From positions 304,030-368,029 of the forward strand of contig NZ_JAOVZN010000002.1 of NCBI RefSeq assembly GCF_025717045.1: DNA of 64,000 bases, written 5' to 3'. Numbering within the stretch: the first letter of the stretch is position 1; each line of letters opens with the position of its first letter. The notes under the pieces are model-generated. The model ran no database searches. It saw only the letters and a list, made by a program, of their open reading frames with translations, and was not told where the DNA came from. The stretch is from Flavobacterium sp. SH_e. GTDB lineage: Bacteria; Bacteroidota; Bacteroidia; Flavobacteriales; Flavobacteriaceae. Positions 27,563 through 35,478 of the stretch are shown one piece after another. Made by a program: the position numbers and the translations under genes.

Positions 27563-27662
27563 GAAATTTTGTATTTTTGAATATTATTAAATGGAATAAC
27601 CTCGTGTTATCCTGAATATTAGGAGGATGTGGAGTTTCGCGGCTTACATCCTTTTCCTGTTT

Positions 27663-28505
27663 TTATTGAAAAGTGATCTGTTTTAAATCTTCATTTATTT
27701 CAAAGTTTAGGTTATACATTTCTGATATTAATTGTACAATTGTCTTTAAATCTTCTTTTTTATTGATTCGGATTGTAATTTTCTGATTCAGATTTTCTTC
27801 GGGAATATTGACTTTATAACCGTAGTTTTCTTCAATATATTTACTGATTATTGATAGTTTTTCATTGTCAAAATCTATAAATCGGCTGAATTCTGTTACT
27901 GAAGCAGTTTGGTTTGCGTAAGTGAATTTATCGCCAGGTTTTAAAATCCATTTCTGGTTTTGGCCTTTTACATTCATTTGAACGCTTCCTTCAAAAAGTT
28001 CAACTGTTATTTCTTCATTTTCAGATTCTTTAACTGTAAATGAAGTTCCTAAAACTGTAGTGGTAGTTTCGTCGCAGAAAACCTGAAATGGATGCTTTTT
28101 GTCTTTTTTTACTTTAAAATAGGCTTCACCATCAATTTCTATTTTTCTATTTAAAGCAAAATTGTTTCCGTAAATAATTTTAGAATTCGGACCTAATTCT
28201 ACTTTTGAGCTGTCTGGTAAAACGACGTGTTTTATTTTTGAAGTAAGATTTTCAATTACATTCTCGGTTACAACAGTTTTTTCATTCGAATATTCGGTAT
28301 TGAAATAAATTCCAGTTCCAATTAGAACAAAAAGTAATACAGCGGCTGCCGAATAATAGTGCCAAGGTTTAGATTTTCGTTTCTTTTTGGCAAAAGTTTT
28401 GGCATGGAATTGTTGCCAAGAAACTTCTTTTTCGTTATCCGAATGAGAAAGGGGAGACTCTTCCCATAGCTTTTTAAATTCCTCGTCAAATTTTTCTTGA
28501 TCCAT
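27663..28505 (-). CDS. FecR-family anti-sigma factor
   Basis: A 280-residue inner-membrane protein. A short cytoplasmic part (1-50) would hold the sigma factor, one transmembrane helix spans about 51-68, and the periplasmic part has the FecR domain (about 95-200, with YFKVKKDKKHPFQVFCDETT and GTSFTV). The last 70 residues form a DUF4974-type domain (KVNIPEENLNQKITIRI). It lies between the sigma factor and the STN receptor genes, as expected for transmembrane signalling. A 100-bp gap before the receptor could hold a separate promoter. Confidence 0.92.
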   Translation of the reverse strand: MDQEKFDEEFKKLWEESPLSHSDNEKEVSWQQFHAKTFAKKKRKSKPWHYYSAAAVLLFVLIGTGIYFNTEYSNEKTVVTENVIENLTSKIKHVVLPDSSKVELGPNSKIIYGNNFALNRKIEIDGEAYFKVKKDKKHPFQVFCDETTTTVLGTSFTVKESENEEITVELFEGSVQMNVKGQNQKWILKPGDKFTYANQTASVTEFSRFIDFDNEKLSIISKYIEENYGYKVNIPEENLNQKITIRINKKEDLKTIVQLISEMYNLNFEINEDLKQITFQ

Positions 28506-28517
28506 TTTTTCTAGATA

Positions 28518-28727
28518 TTAAATGATTTGACAATGAAAACCTTGTTTGTTAAAAACACCGTAAACCATTTCTTTAATGTCTCGGTTAGTTTCGATTTTAA
28601 GGATATTTTCTTGTCCTTGATGATCGAAATTTATGATACAATCAGAAATGATAAACTGTAAATAAGCCACAAGTAAGCTTGCGTCTTTCTTTGTTTTTAC
28701 ATTAGTTTTATACGCTTCAATATGCAT
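28518..28727 (-). CDS. 69-aa protein with HMA/ferredoxin-like fold, no CxxC
   Basis: The predicted order is strand (HIEAYKTNV), helix (KDASLLVAYLQFII), strand (INFDHQGQ), strand (NILKIETN), helix (IKEMVYGVFNKQGF), strand (HCQII), an HMA-like fold in which the usual GMxCxxC loop is replaced by NVKTKKDA. It is similar to the 69-aa protein at 18128-18337. The gene is inserted between the ECF sigma gene (46 bp upstream) and the FecR gene (12 bp downstream), on the same strand, so it is co-transcribed with the signalling set. The role is unknown. It may bind a regulator or have lost metal binding. Confidence 0.78.
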   Translation of the reverse strand: MHIEAYKTNVKTKKDASLLVAYLQFIISDCIINFDHQGQENILKIETNRDIKEMVYGVFNKQGFHCQII

Positions 28728-28773
28728 TTTTAGTTCTTGTTTTTTAGTATAACAAACGAGAACTAAAAAGTTC

Positions 28774-29298
28774 CTAATGGTTTTCGATTTTTTTTCGAAT
28801 AAATTTACTGGCGAGATAAATATGATTGGCTATGGTCTTTTCAGAAAGATCTGTTATTTCTGCAATCTCCTTATAGCTAAGGTTTTCCAGTTTATGTAAA
28901 GTGAAGATTTTTTGTTGCTGTTCTGGAAGCTGATTAATGAAGTTTTGTAGTTTTTCTTGCCTTTCTTCAAAAATTCCTAAGTCAGTTTCTTCATCATCTA
29001 GCATTTCAACTTGAGAAGGATCAAGCTGTATTATTTTATTTTCTCTGTTAACATGATTGAGAATAATGTTCTTGCAGATAACAAATAGCTGTTTGTCAAA
29101 CAGCACCTCTTCGTTAAGCAATTCTCTTTTATTGTAAAGTCTTATGAAAGTTTCCTGAACAAAATCTTCTGGGGTAAATACAGAAGAATTAAATCGTTTG
29201 GCAATATTTATCAGTTTATCGTAGTAGCTGAAGTAAACTTCTTTAAAAGCTGCTTCATTACCTTTTTTTAAACTTAAAATAAACTTTTTATTGTCCAT
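28774..29298 (-). CDS. ECF-type RNA polymerase sigma factor
   Basis: A 174-residue sigma-70 family factor with region 2 (about 10-75, including PEDFVQETFIRLYN) and region 4 (about 115-170, with LENLSYKEIAEITDLSEKT). There is no region 3, which is typical of ECF factors. It is the first gene of the minus-strand signalling operon and is presumably held inactive by the FecR protein until the STN receptor binds its ligand. No promoter of the TAnnTTTG type is obvious upstream. Confidence 0.92.
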   Translation of the reverse strand: MDNKKFILSLKKGNEAAFKEVYFSYYDKLINIAKRFNSSVFTPEDFVQETFIRLYNKRELLNEEVLFDKQLFVICKNIILNHVNRENKIIQLDPSQVEMLDDEETDLGIFEERQEKLQNFINQLPEQQQKIFTLHKLENLSYKEIAEITDLSEKTIANHIYLASKFIRKKIENH

Positions 29299-29463
29299 AA
29301 CGAAAATATCGTGACTAGCTTTTACCTAGTCTAAACTCATTGGTGTCAATATTATTGTATCCAAAAATTGAGGCAATCTCAAATCATGAATGTAATAAGT
29401 TGCAAAGAACCGTAATTAAATTTAAGTTTTGACGCTTTTGTTGAAGAAATGTTACAATTTAAT

Positions 29464-29499
29464 TCAAATAAAACCCCTTAAACATTTGTCTAAGGGGTT
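29464..29499 (-). terminator. Terminator after GNAT gene
   Basis: The arms AACCCCTTA (29472-29480) and TAAGGGGTT (29491-29499) pair. On the minus strand the hairpin is followed by a T-rich run. It ends the transcript from the acetyltransferase at 29525. Confidence 0.8.
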
Positions 29500-29524
29500 G
29501 CTTTTTTATCATTAATTAGAAATT

Positions 29525-30013
29525 TTAGCTTTCTAAATTAATAGTAAGCATCATTTGAATATCTACTCTATTATAAGTCGAAGAAATACCTGTTATTTCT
29601 TTGAAACCTAATTTTTCATATAATTTAATGGCAGGTTGAAGTTTGGTATTGCTTTCCAGATAAATTTTAGAAGCTCCTTTTTCTTTAGCCCATTTTATAG
29701 CCGATTCTGCCAATAAATTTCCAACGCCTTTTCCTTGCGCTTTCGGACTTACAGCCATTTTTGCTAATTCGTAATCAAAATCTTTTCCACCACTTTTGAT
29801 TAAAGCGCAAACGCCCAAAACTTCATCATTTAAAACAGCAGAAAAAATTTCTCCGCCTTTGTTTATAATATAATCTTCGGCATGATCTAGCGCTTTTACG
29901 TCATTAGGTTCAACTTCAAAATAATTCGAAATCCATTCGATATTTAAATCCTTAAAACTTTTTTGATATTTGGGGTTATAAGTAACTATTTCTATTTGAT
30001 CTTTATTTTTCAT
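29525..30013 (-). CDS. GNAT family N-acetyltransferase
   Basis: A 162-residue acetyltransferase with the acetyl-CoA loop in VSPKAQGKGVGNLL (QGKGVG) and the following helix. KLYEKLGF near 137-144 is the usual beta-alpha end of the family. It lies 9 bp after a MocR-type gene on the same strand, so it may act in the same pathway. The substrate is unknown, and the size suggests a small molecule or a protein side chain. Confidence 0.88.
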   Translation of the reverse strand: MKNKDQIEIVTYNPKYQKSFKDLNIEWISNYFEVEPNDVKALDHAEDYIINKGGEIFSAVLNDEVLGVCALIKSGGKDFDYELAKMAVSPKAQGKGVGNLLAESAIKWAKEKGASKIYLESNTKLQPAIKLYEKLGFKEITGISSTYNRVDIQMMLTINLES

Positions 30014-30022
30014 GATTTCTTA

Positions 30023-31441
30023 TTAAATGCTATTTTTTATTATTCTGCCTAATTTTTCCAAATCAGAATCTACTCGTTCGGTCCATTCTAAAGCATAAGA
30101 TAATCTCATGCAATTGTTGTATTGATTGTATTGCGAAAAAATTCTTCCTGGAGCAAAATTGATTTTTTGAGCTAAAGCAGGGGTATATAATTCTGTTGTA
30201 GAAATTCTTTCATCTAGTTCAAGCCATAACATAAAACCACCTTTTGGCTGTGAAATCTTGGTGTTGTCTGGAAAATAAGATTCTACAGCGCGATTAATTT
30301 GGAGATAATTGGTGTAAAGTTTATTTCTAAAAGTTCTGAGATGATGATCATAACGTCCGTGTTCTAAGAAATCTGTAATAACATCTGAATACAACGAAGA
30401 ATTGCAAACCGTCTGTACCAGTTTCTGACGAATGATTTTGTCTTTAAATTTTCCTGGCGCAATCCAACCAACTCGATATCCCGGCGCAAGAGTTTTAGAA
30501 ACAGATCCAATCCATAAAACTAAACCCGCTTCATCATAAAATTTACAAGGTTTAGGACGTTCTGAGCCAAAGTACAAATTGCCATAAATATCATCTTCAA
30601 TTAACGGAACATTATATTGTGTTATTAGTTTTACCAATTCTCGTTTGTTTTCGTCAGGCATTTGAAATCCCATCGGATTATTGAAATTGGTAATAAAACA
30701 GCAGGCTTTTATTTCTGGAAGCATTTTTTTTAAAGCTTCAAGATCTAATCCATACAAAGGATGAGTTGGAATTTCAACTGCCTTTAAACCCAAAGCTTTA
30801 ATTGCTTGGAGTATCCCAAAATAAGCGGGACTTTCTACAGCGACACTATCACCCGGCGATGTAACTGCCATAAGCGCATTATAAATCGCATGCATTGCAC
30901 CAGATGTAATGACAAGATCATCTTCGGTAATTTTCCCTTCCATGACAAGCGCCCATTTGGCAATAGCGCGGCGAAGTTCTTCTGGTCCTTGAACAGGTTC
31001 GTAATCGGTGCCAGCATCATTTCTTTTTCGAACCGCATTAATAATGCCTTTATTAAGTTTGGCAACTGGAAGGAAATTTTTGCCAGGCAATCCAAGTGCA
31101 AATTGTGTCACATCTGATTTGTTGATTGTGCTGAAAACTTTATCAATTAAATCTTCTGGTGTGTTTTCTTTTTCATGGTTGTCTATACTTGCAATCGTAG
31201 GAAGTGCCGTTGTGCGTTGCGAACTTTTACTCACATAATATCCTGTTTTTGGACGAGATTCTATAAGCGAACGGCTTTCCAGTTCTAAATACGCTTGTTT
31301 AATGGTGTTTAAGCTAACATTATACAGCTTTTGTGCGCTTCTAACAGAAGGCAGTTTGTCGCCAAGCGAAAGAGTTTCACTGTGAATTTGATCCTCAATA
31401 ATTTTGGCAATTTTTAAATATAATGTTTCGCGATTTTTCAT
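30023..31441 (-). CDS. MocR-type GntR/aminotransferase regulator
   Basis: A 472-residue hybrid. Residues 1-75 are a GntR winged helix (KLPSVRSAQKLYNVSLNT). Residues about 105-470 are a fold-type I aminotransferase with the PLP lysine in IGSVSKTLAPGYRVGW, a cofactor-ring Asp in LIEDDIYG and an Arg near the C-terminus in NCMRLSYAL. MocR proteins use the enzyme domain to sense PLP, amino acids or related compounds and rarely catalyse. The gene sits between an acetyltransferase-like gene (20 bp upstream) and a GNAT gene (9 bp downstream), which could be its targets or part of its operon. Confidence 0.92.
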   Translation of the reverse strand: MKNRETLYLKIAKIIEDQIHSETLSLGDKLPSVRSAQKLYNVSLNTIKQAYLELESRSLIESRPKTGYYVSKSSQRTTALPTIASIDNHEKENTPEDLIDKVFSTINKSDVTQFALGLPGKNFLPVAKLNKGIINAVRKRNDAGTDYEPVQGPEELRRAIAKWALVMEGKITEDDLVITSGAMHAIYNALMAVTSPGDSVAVESPAYFGILQAIKALGLKAVEIPTHPLYGLDLEALKKMLPEIKACCFITNFNNPMGFQMPDENKRELVKLITQYNVPLIEDDIYGNLYFGSERPKPCKFYDEAGLVLWIGSVSKTLAPGYRVGWIAPGKFKDKIIRQKLVQTVCNSSLYSDVITDFLEHGRYDHHLRTFRNKLYTNYLQINRAVESYFPDNTKISQPKGGFMLWLELDERISTTELYTPALAQKINFAPGRIFSQYNQYNNCMRLSYALEWTERVDSDLEKLGRIIKNSI

Positions 31442-31461
31442 TTTTCTTTTCCGTTAGGCAC

Positions 31462-31830
31462 TTAAAAGCTCAGACAATGAACAAAATGTTCTGTACTTTG
31501 TCTTAATTGTTCGGCGTTATTGAAATTAGCATTTCTCTTTTTCGCTAGAAAATTTTGAATGTATTCATTGAACATTGTTCTGTCTTCATTAGTCAAACTT
31601 CCGTCATCATAAATTTGAAAAATGATTTCGTTTTTATCATCCAATATTAAACTAGCAAACGAATTAATTTTATTGTCCTTTTCACAAAGAAGAAACGGTA
31701 TTCCAAAAAGCATTTGATCTTCAGCTTTCACATCAATATTTTTATTGAAGATGTTTTGTAAAATCTCCATGTCAAATATATATACCTCTCTAAAAGTTAT
31801 TCTTTTCTGTGTTATTGCTTTAGATTCCAT
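31462..31830 (-). CDS. Hypothetical protein, possibly acetyltransferase remnant
   Basis: 122 residues without signal peptide or membrane segment. The middle part (FLLCEKDNKINSFASLILDD) resembles the central strands of GNAT enzymes, but the acetyl-CoA loop is absent. The ending NAEQLRQSTEHFVHCLSF has a helix with Cys and His. It is 20 bp upstream of the MocR gene on the same strand, so it belongs to that transcript. A TAATTTTG element on the minus strand (31851-31844) lies 13 bp before the ATG. I do not recognise the family with confidence. Confidence 0.6.
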   Translation of the reverse strand: MESKAITQKRITFREVYIFDMEILQNIFNKNIDVKAEDQMLFGIPFLLCEKDNKINSFASLILDDKNEIIFQIYDDGSLTNEDRTMFNEYIQNFLAKKRNANFNNAEQLRQSTEHFVHCLSF

Positions 31831-31946
31831 ATCTTTTTTTTAGCAAAATTATTGCTATTATAGATTTGGGTACAGATACAGAAAATACTTTTTTTAAGGA
31901 TACAGATAAAATTACTGCTTTTTGGTGAAACGATGAAATAGCGGTG

Positions 31947-31987
31947 AAAAAAAAGAAAGTCCTTGAACGATAGATTCAAGGACTTTT
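31947..31987 (-). terminator. Terminator after the 85-aa gene
   Basis: The arms AAAGTCCTTGAA and TTCAAGGACTTT form a stem. On the minus strand it is followed by a T-run (A-run at 31949-31954). It ends the transcript of the gene at 32017. Confidence 0.85.
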
Positions 31988-32016
31988 TAAATTATTGAGG
32001 GAAGACTAGAAAATAA

Positions 32017-32274
32017 TTATTGGTTTTCTTTTTCTAAATCTGCTGCAGAAATCTGATCTAAGATATTGGTCTGATTTGGCGAAATGTAATTTTTGTTTTC
32101 GGTAATCTGTTCTTTCTTAAAAAGCAGATCTAACGCATTGTACAATTTTAATAAAACATCTTTGTCTTCTTTGGCAATATCTAAAGCAGTATTGAAATTA
32201 AAAACATAATTATTCGAATTGCGTACTTCGACTTTTATCGTTTTTGATGTGATTTTAAATTTTACTATATCCAT
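32017..32274 (-). CDS. Hypothetical 85-aa protein
   Basis: A small cytoplasmic protein with a beta-rich start (MDIVKFKITSKTIKVEV) and a helix (DVLLKLYNALDLLFKKEQI), then a polar tail. No family or motif is recognised. It lies downstream of the ACT-domain gene (71 bp) on the same strand and has its own terminator, so the two may share a transcript. Confidence 0.6.
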   Translation of the reverse strand: MDIVKFKITSKTIKVEVRNSNNYVFNFNTALDIAKEDKDVLLKLYNALDLLFKKEQITENKNYISPNQTNILDQISAADLEKENQ

Positions 32275-32345
32275 GTGCTATAAAATTACCTCTGCAAAAT
32301 AACTATTTTAATGGCAGTTTTTATGGTTATTTTTTAATTTTTTAA

Positions 32346-32756
32346 TTACAAAGAATTTTTATTCTCCTGTTTTAATTTCAAGAGTACATCCATTGCTTTC
32401 ACAGCGTCATTTTCATCAACAAATATATGGTCGTGTAAATATGCAGCAACAACATTGCAGCTAATATTGGCATTTCCTAATGCCTGAGAAAATGCAGCAG
32501 TCAAACCTACAGCTGCTAAAGAAGAATGAACTTCTAAAGTAATCCAAGAAGCAATATAAGAGAAATGAAGATTAAGTTCTTCTGCAAAATGTTTTTCTAA
32601 TACAACAGTAATCCCTTCTTTTTCTTTAAATAGAAACAAAATCTTTGAAAGAGGAATTTGTTCTAGAGAATCTACTTTTGTAAAAACATATTTTCCTGCA
32701 TTAAGAACAGGGTTAAGATTCTCTAAAATAGTATTTAAATTTATTTCGCCTTCCAT
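32346..32756 (-). CDS. ACT-domain protein (DUF2241-type)
   Basis: 136 residues. The N-terminal half matches the DUF2241 pattern (LNPVLNAGKYVFTKVD), and the C-terminal half is an ACT fold (WITLEVHSSLAAVGLTAAFSQALGNANISCNVVAAYLHDHIFV). ACT domains bind amino acids to regulate enzymes, while stand-alone members like this one may act as amino-acid sensors. The ligand is unknown. It precedes the 85-aa gene by 71 bp. A tRNA gene and its terminator lie upstream on the same strand. Confidence 0.85.
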   Translation of the reverse strand: MEGEINLNTILENLNPVLNAGKYVFTKVDSLEQIPLSKILFLFKEKEGITVVLEKHFAEELNLHFSYIASWITLEVHSSLAAVGLTAAFSQALGNANISCNVVAAYLHDHIFVDENDAVKAMDVLLKLKQENKNSL

Positions 32757-32786
32757 AAAATTAGGAGTGTTTTTTATTTAAAAATA

Positions 32787-32822
32787 ATAAAAAACCCTTA
32801 AACATTTCTGTTTAAGGGTTTT
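32787..32822 (-). terminator. Terminator of tRNA-Met
   Basis: The arms AAAACCCTTAAAC and GTTTAAGGGTTTT (32791-32803, 32810-32822) pair perfectly. On the minus strand a T-run follows, 11 bp downstream of the tRNA 3' end. Confidence 0.88.
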
Positions 32823-32832
32823 ACCTTTTAAG

Positions 32833-32906
32833 TAGCGAGGACGGGAGTTGAACCCGTGACCTCAGGGTTATGAATCCTGCGCTCTAACCAACTGAGCTAC
32901 CTCGCC
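32833..32906 (-). tRNA. tRNA-Met (anticodon CAU)
   Basis: On the minus strand the 74-nt sequence starts GGCGAGGTAGCTCAG and folds as a tRNA. The acceptor stem is GGCGAGG with CCTCGCT, the D-loop contains GTTGG, the anticodon loop has CAT after GGATT, and the T-arm contains GGGTTCAACTCCC. The anticodon CAU and the paired first acceptor position (G1-U72) point to the elongator Met tRNA rather than the initiator. The 3' CCA is not encoded. A consensus promoter lies 34 bp upstream. Confidence 0.95.
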
Positions 32907-32939
32907 TGGACTGCTATCATGAATTCCTGATTGCGGGTG

Positions 32940-32969
32940 CAAAGATAGAAATAATATTAAAGCACGCAA
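32940..32969 (-). promoter_or_regulatory. Consensus promoter of tRNA-Met
   Basis: On the minus strand TTG (32969-32967), 19 bp spacer, then TATCTTTG (32947-32940): an exact match to the Bacteroidota promoter TTG-N17-23-TAnnTTTG. Confidence 0.8.
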
Positions 32970-33056
32970 GCATAAAATGAAGAAAAAAAAATATTTTTAA
33001 AAATGCATTGTTTTTGGACATATATTCTTATATTTCGAAAAAAATTAAAGTAGCAC

Positions 33057-33449
33057 ATGGATTCAAAAATACGTTACGAAATCGAGTTTCCGATCAATTC
33101 TTCGCCACAATTATTGTATCAATATATATCAACGCCGTCAGGTTTACAAGAATGGTTTGCTGACAATGTTAATTCAAGAGGTGAGTTTTTTACTTTCATC
33201 TGGAATGATTCGCAGGAAAAAGCTCGCTTGGCTTCAAAAAAATCTGGCGAGAAAGTAAAGTTCAAATGGGTTGACGAAAGTAGTAAAGATACTGAGTACT
33301 TTTTTGAACTTCATATTTTAGTTGATGAATTGACTAAAGACGTATCGCTTATGGTAGTTGATTTTGCCGATAAAGAAGAATTAGGCGAAGCTAAACAATT
33401 GTGGGAGAATCAAATCTCAGACTTAAAACATCTTATAGGATCTGTTTAG
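33057..33449 (+). CDS. START-like domain protein (SRPBCC superfamily)
   Basis: 130 residues predicted to form a helix-grip fold: YEIEFPINSSPQLLYQYIS at the start, LQEWFADNV (strand 2 region), then FKWVD and YFFELHI strands, and a long C-terminal helix (ELGEAKQLWENQISDLKHLIG). It resembles AHA1-like START proteins, which bind hydrophobic ligands or Hsp90 in other groups. The ligand is unknown. It precedes the class IV aminotransferase gene. An upstream TTG-N18-TATATTTC (33008-33036) is close to the promoter consensus. Confidence 0.85.
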   Translation: MDSKIRYEIEFPINSSPQLLYQYISTPSGLQEWFADNVNSRGEFFTFIWNDSQEKARLASKKSGEKVKFKWVDESSKDTEYFFELHILVDELTKDVSLMVVDFADKEELGEAKQLWENQISDLKHLIGSV

Positions 33450-33469
33450 TAAAAGTCTATTTTATACCT

Positions 33470-33503
33470 TATATTTGCCCTGAACAAAATTCAGGGTTTT
33501 TTT
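33470..33503 (+). promoter_or_regulatory. -7 element followed by a terminator hairpin abutting the start codon
   Basis: TATATTTG (33470-33477) matches the -7 element. Right after it, CCCTGAA and TTCAGGG (33478-33484 and 33490-33496) form a stem followed by seven T's (33497-33503), and the ATG of the aminotransferase follows at once. The hairpin ends the upstream START transcript. A transcript started from this -7 element would begin inside it and lack the left arm. Confidence 0.6.
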
Positions 33504-34340
33504 ATGATTAATTTTAACGGAAACATAGGGCAGGAAGATAATATACTAACTCTTAACCGCGCTTTTTTGTATGGTGACGGAATATTCGAAACAGTAAAAA
33601 TTGTCAACGGAAAAATCTTGTTTCTTGAAGATCATTATTTTAGACTGATGGCTTCAATGCGTGTGGTTAGAATGATGATTCCTATGGATTTTACAATGGA
33701 ATATTTTGAAGAGCAGATTCTTAATTTGGTTAACCAATTAAATATTGCATCTTCAGCAAGAGCTAGAATTACCGTTTTTAGAAATGATGGCGGTTTATAT
33801 CTTCCTAAAAGCAATGATATTTCATTCCTAATCAACGCTATTTCTCTTGGAAATAAAGCTTACTCTTTAAATACAAACGAATACGAAGTAGATTTGTACA
33901 AAGATTTTTATGTAACAAAACAATTATTATCATCTCTTAAAACAACTAATAAGATGATTAATATAACAGGGAGTATTTATGCAAATGAAAATGATCTGGC
34001 TAATTGTATTTTACTGAATGACAGCAAAAATGTTGTAGAAGCACTTCAGGGAAATATTTTTATGGTTACGGGTAATAAGCTTATTACACCTCCGGTTTCT
34101 GAAGGTGCATTAAACGGTATTATGCGCAAACAAATTTTAGCATTGGCTAAAAAAGTTGAAGACATAGAAGTGCTAGAAGAAATAATTTCGCCTTTTGATC
34201 TTCAAAAAGCAGACGAATTATTTCTGACGAATGTAATCTTGGGAATACAACCGATAACTAAGTATCGAAAAAAGGAGTTTACAACGAATCTGGCTCATTT
34301 ACTAGTGCAAAAACTAAATGAATCCATTTCTGAAAATTAA
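33504..34340 (+). CDS. Class IV aminotransferase (PLP-dependent)
   Basis: 278 residues of the D-amino-acid/branched-chain aminotransferase and aminodeoxychorismate-lyase fold. ALLYGDGIFET appears as RAFLYGDGIFETVKI (18-32), the PLP lysine lies in LSSLKTTNKM, and EGALNGIMRKQIL carries the phosphate-binding region. Bacterial members act as branched-chain aminotransferase (IlvE), D-alanine aminotransferase or PabC. The sequence does not settle which. The stop codon overlaps that of the convergent YqgE gene. Confidence 0.85.
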   Translation: MINFNGNIGQEDNILTLNRAFLYGDGIFETVKIVNGKILFLEDHYFRLMASMRVVRMMIPMDFTMEYFEEQILNLVNQLNIASSARARITVFRNDGGLYLPKSNDISFLINAISLGNKAYSLNTNEYEVDLYKDFYVTKQLLSSLKTTNKMINITGSIYANENDLANCILLNDSKNVVEALQGNIFMVTGNKLITPPVSEGALNGIMRKQILALAKKVEDIEVLEEIISPFDLQKADELFLTNVILGIQPITKYRKKEFTTNLAHLLVQKLNESISEN

Positions 34341-34897
34341 TTCAGATATGGATTTTCAGGTGCGTTAGACCAAATAAGATAATCACCGCCAAGCTCAATA
34401 ATCTGCTCTTTCCAAAAGTGAGTAGTAGATTTTCCGATAATTTTATTTTTATAATTATTATCAGCAATAATCCAAGAGTTTCCTTGCATCTCATTTTCAA
34501 GCTGATTTTCATCCCAGCCGGTATAGCCTAAGAAAAAACGAATATTGTTTTTACTAATAGCTCCGCTGTTTATTAAGTCTTTAGTTGACTCAAAATCGCC
34601 TCCCCAATAAATTCCGTTTGAAATCTCAACACTGTTTGGGATTAACTCAGGAATATTGTGAATAAAATAAAGGTTGTCTTGTTCTACAGGGCCTCCGTTA
34701 TATATCTTAAAGTTAGCATCAATTTCTGGTATTAAGTCACTAATTGTGTATTTTAATGGCTTATTAATTATAAAACCTATTGATCCTTCTTTGTTATGGT
34801 CTGCTAATAAAATTACCGATCTGTTAAAAGATAAATCTCCAATTATTGAAGGCTCGGCAATAAGCAGGTGTCCTTTTTTTAATTTTTCTGAAATCAT
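34337..34897 (-). CDS. YqgE/AlgH family protein
   Basis: 186 residues with the family opening GHLLIAEPSIIGDLSFNRSV, then GFIINKPL (about 44-51), YNGGPVEQDNLYFIH and GYTGWDENQLENEM. The fold is alpha/beta with no known catalytic site, and the role remains unclear despite wide conservation. I chose the ATG at 34897 (MISEKLKKGHLL) because earlier codons lie in AT-rich, non-conserved sequence. The last base pairs overlap the stop of the convergent aminotransferase. The HU gene lies upstream on the same strand. Confidence 0.9.
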   Translation of the reverse strand: MISEKLKKGHLLIAEPSIIGDLSFNRSVILLADHNKEGSIGFIINKPLKYTISDLIPEIDANFKIYNGGPVEQDNLYFIHNIPELIPNSVEISNGIYWGGDFESTKDLINSGAISKNNIRFFLGYTGWDENQLENEMQGNSWIIADNNYKNKIIGKSTTHFWKEQIIELGGDYLIWSNAPENPYLN

Positions 34898-34965
34898 ACG
34901 GTTACAATTTTTATTAAATTTAATCATAAAAAAATTAAAATCACAAAAAAAATCGTTAAACCGCA

Positions 34966-34993
34966 TAAAAAAACCTTCCAGATGGAAGGTTTT
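34966..34993 (-). terminator. Terminator of HU gene
   Basis: AAACCTTCC and GGAAGGTTT pair around GAT. On the minus strand a T-run follows (A-run at 34967-34973). It lies 33 bp after the HU stop. Confidence 0.88.
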
Positions 34994-35025
34994 AATTATA
35001 TTATAAGTTTAGAGAACTTTCTTAC

Positions 35026-35298
35026 TTAGTTCACTGCACCTTCTAATTCAGCTCCAGCTTTGAATTTTACAACGTTTTTAGCTGCAATTTTAATAGTTTT
35101 TCCTGTTTGTGGGTTTCTACCGTCTCTAGCAGCTCTAGAAGAAACTGACCATGATCCAAAACCTACTAATGAAACTCTTCCTCCTTTTTTCAAAGTTGTT
35201 CCTACATTACCTAAAAAAGACTCTAAAGCTAATTTCGCCGCAGCTTTTGTAATTCCTGCATCAGCAGCGATAGCATCGATTAATTCTGATTTGTTCAT
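35026..35298 (-). CDS. HU-family DNA-binding protein
   Basis: A 90-residue histone-like protein that bends and coats DNA. The conserved GFGSWSVSSRAARDGRNPQTGKTIKI region has the beta-arm with the RxxRNPQTGxxI motif. It starts MNKSELIDAIAADAGITKAAA, the usual HU opening. It has its own promoter (consensus TTG-N19-TAAATTTG) and terminator, fitting a strongly expressed single gene. The subunit is probably homodimeric. Confidence 0.96.
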   Translation of the reverse strand: MNKSELIDAIAADAGITKAAAKLALESFLGNVGTTLKKGGRVSLVGFGSWSVSSRAARDGRNPQTGKTIKIAAKNVVKFKAGAELEGAVN

Positions 35299-35342
35299 AA
35301 TAATTAGTTATTAATTGTTGGTTAAAAAAAATTGTTAATACA

Positions 35343-35372
35343 CAAATTTAGTAGGAAATCCGTTGCGTGCAA
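35343..35372 (-). promoter_or_regulatory. Consensus promoter of HU gene
   Basis: On the minus strand TTG (35372-35370), 19 bp spacer, then TAAATTTG (35350-35343), a full match to the Bacteroidota promoter pattern, about 45 bp before the ATG. Confidence 0.8.
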
Positions 35373-35478
35373 GTGTTTTCTTTATTTTTAGCAAAAATTG
35401 TTAATAACTTGCTTTTTTTGTTCATAAAGAGTGTTGTTCGTCGATAAAAAATAGGTACAAACCCCTGTTTTACTGGCG

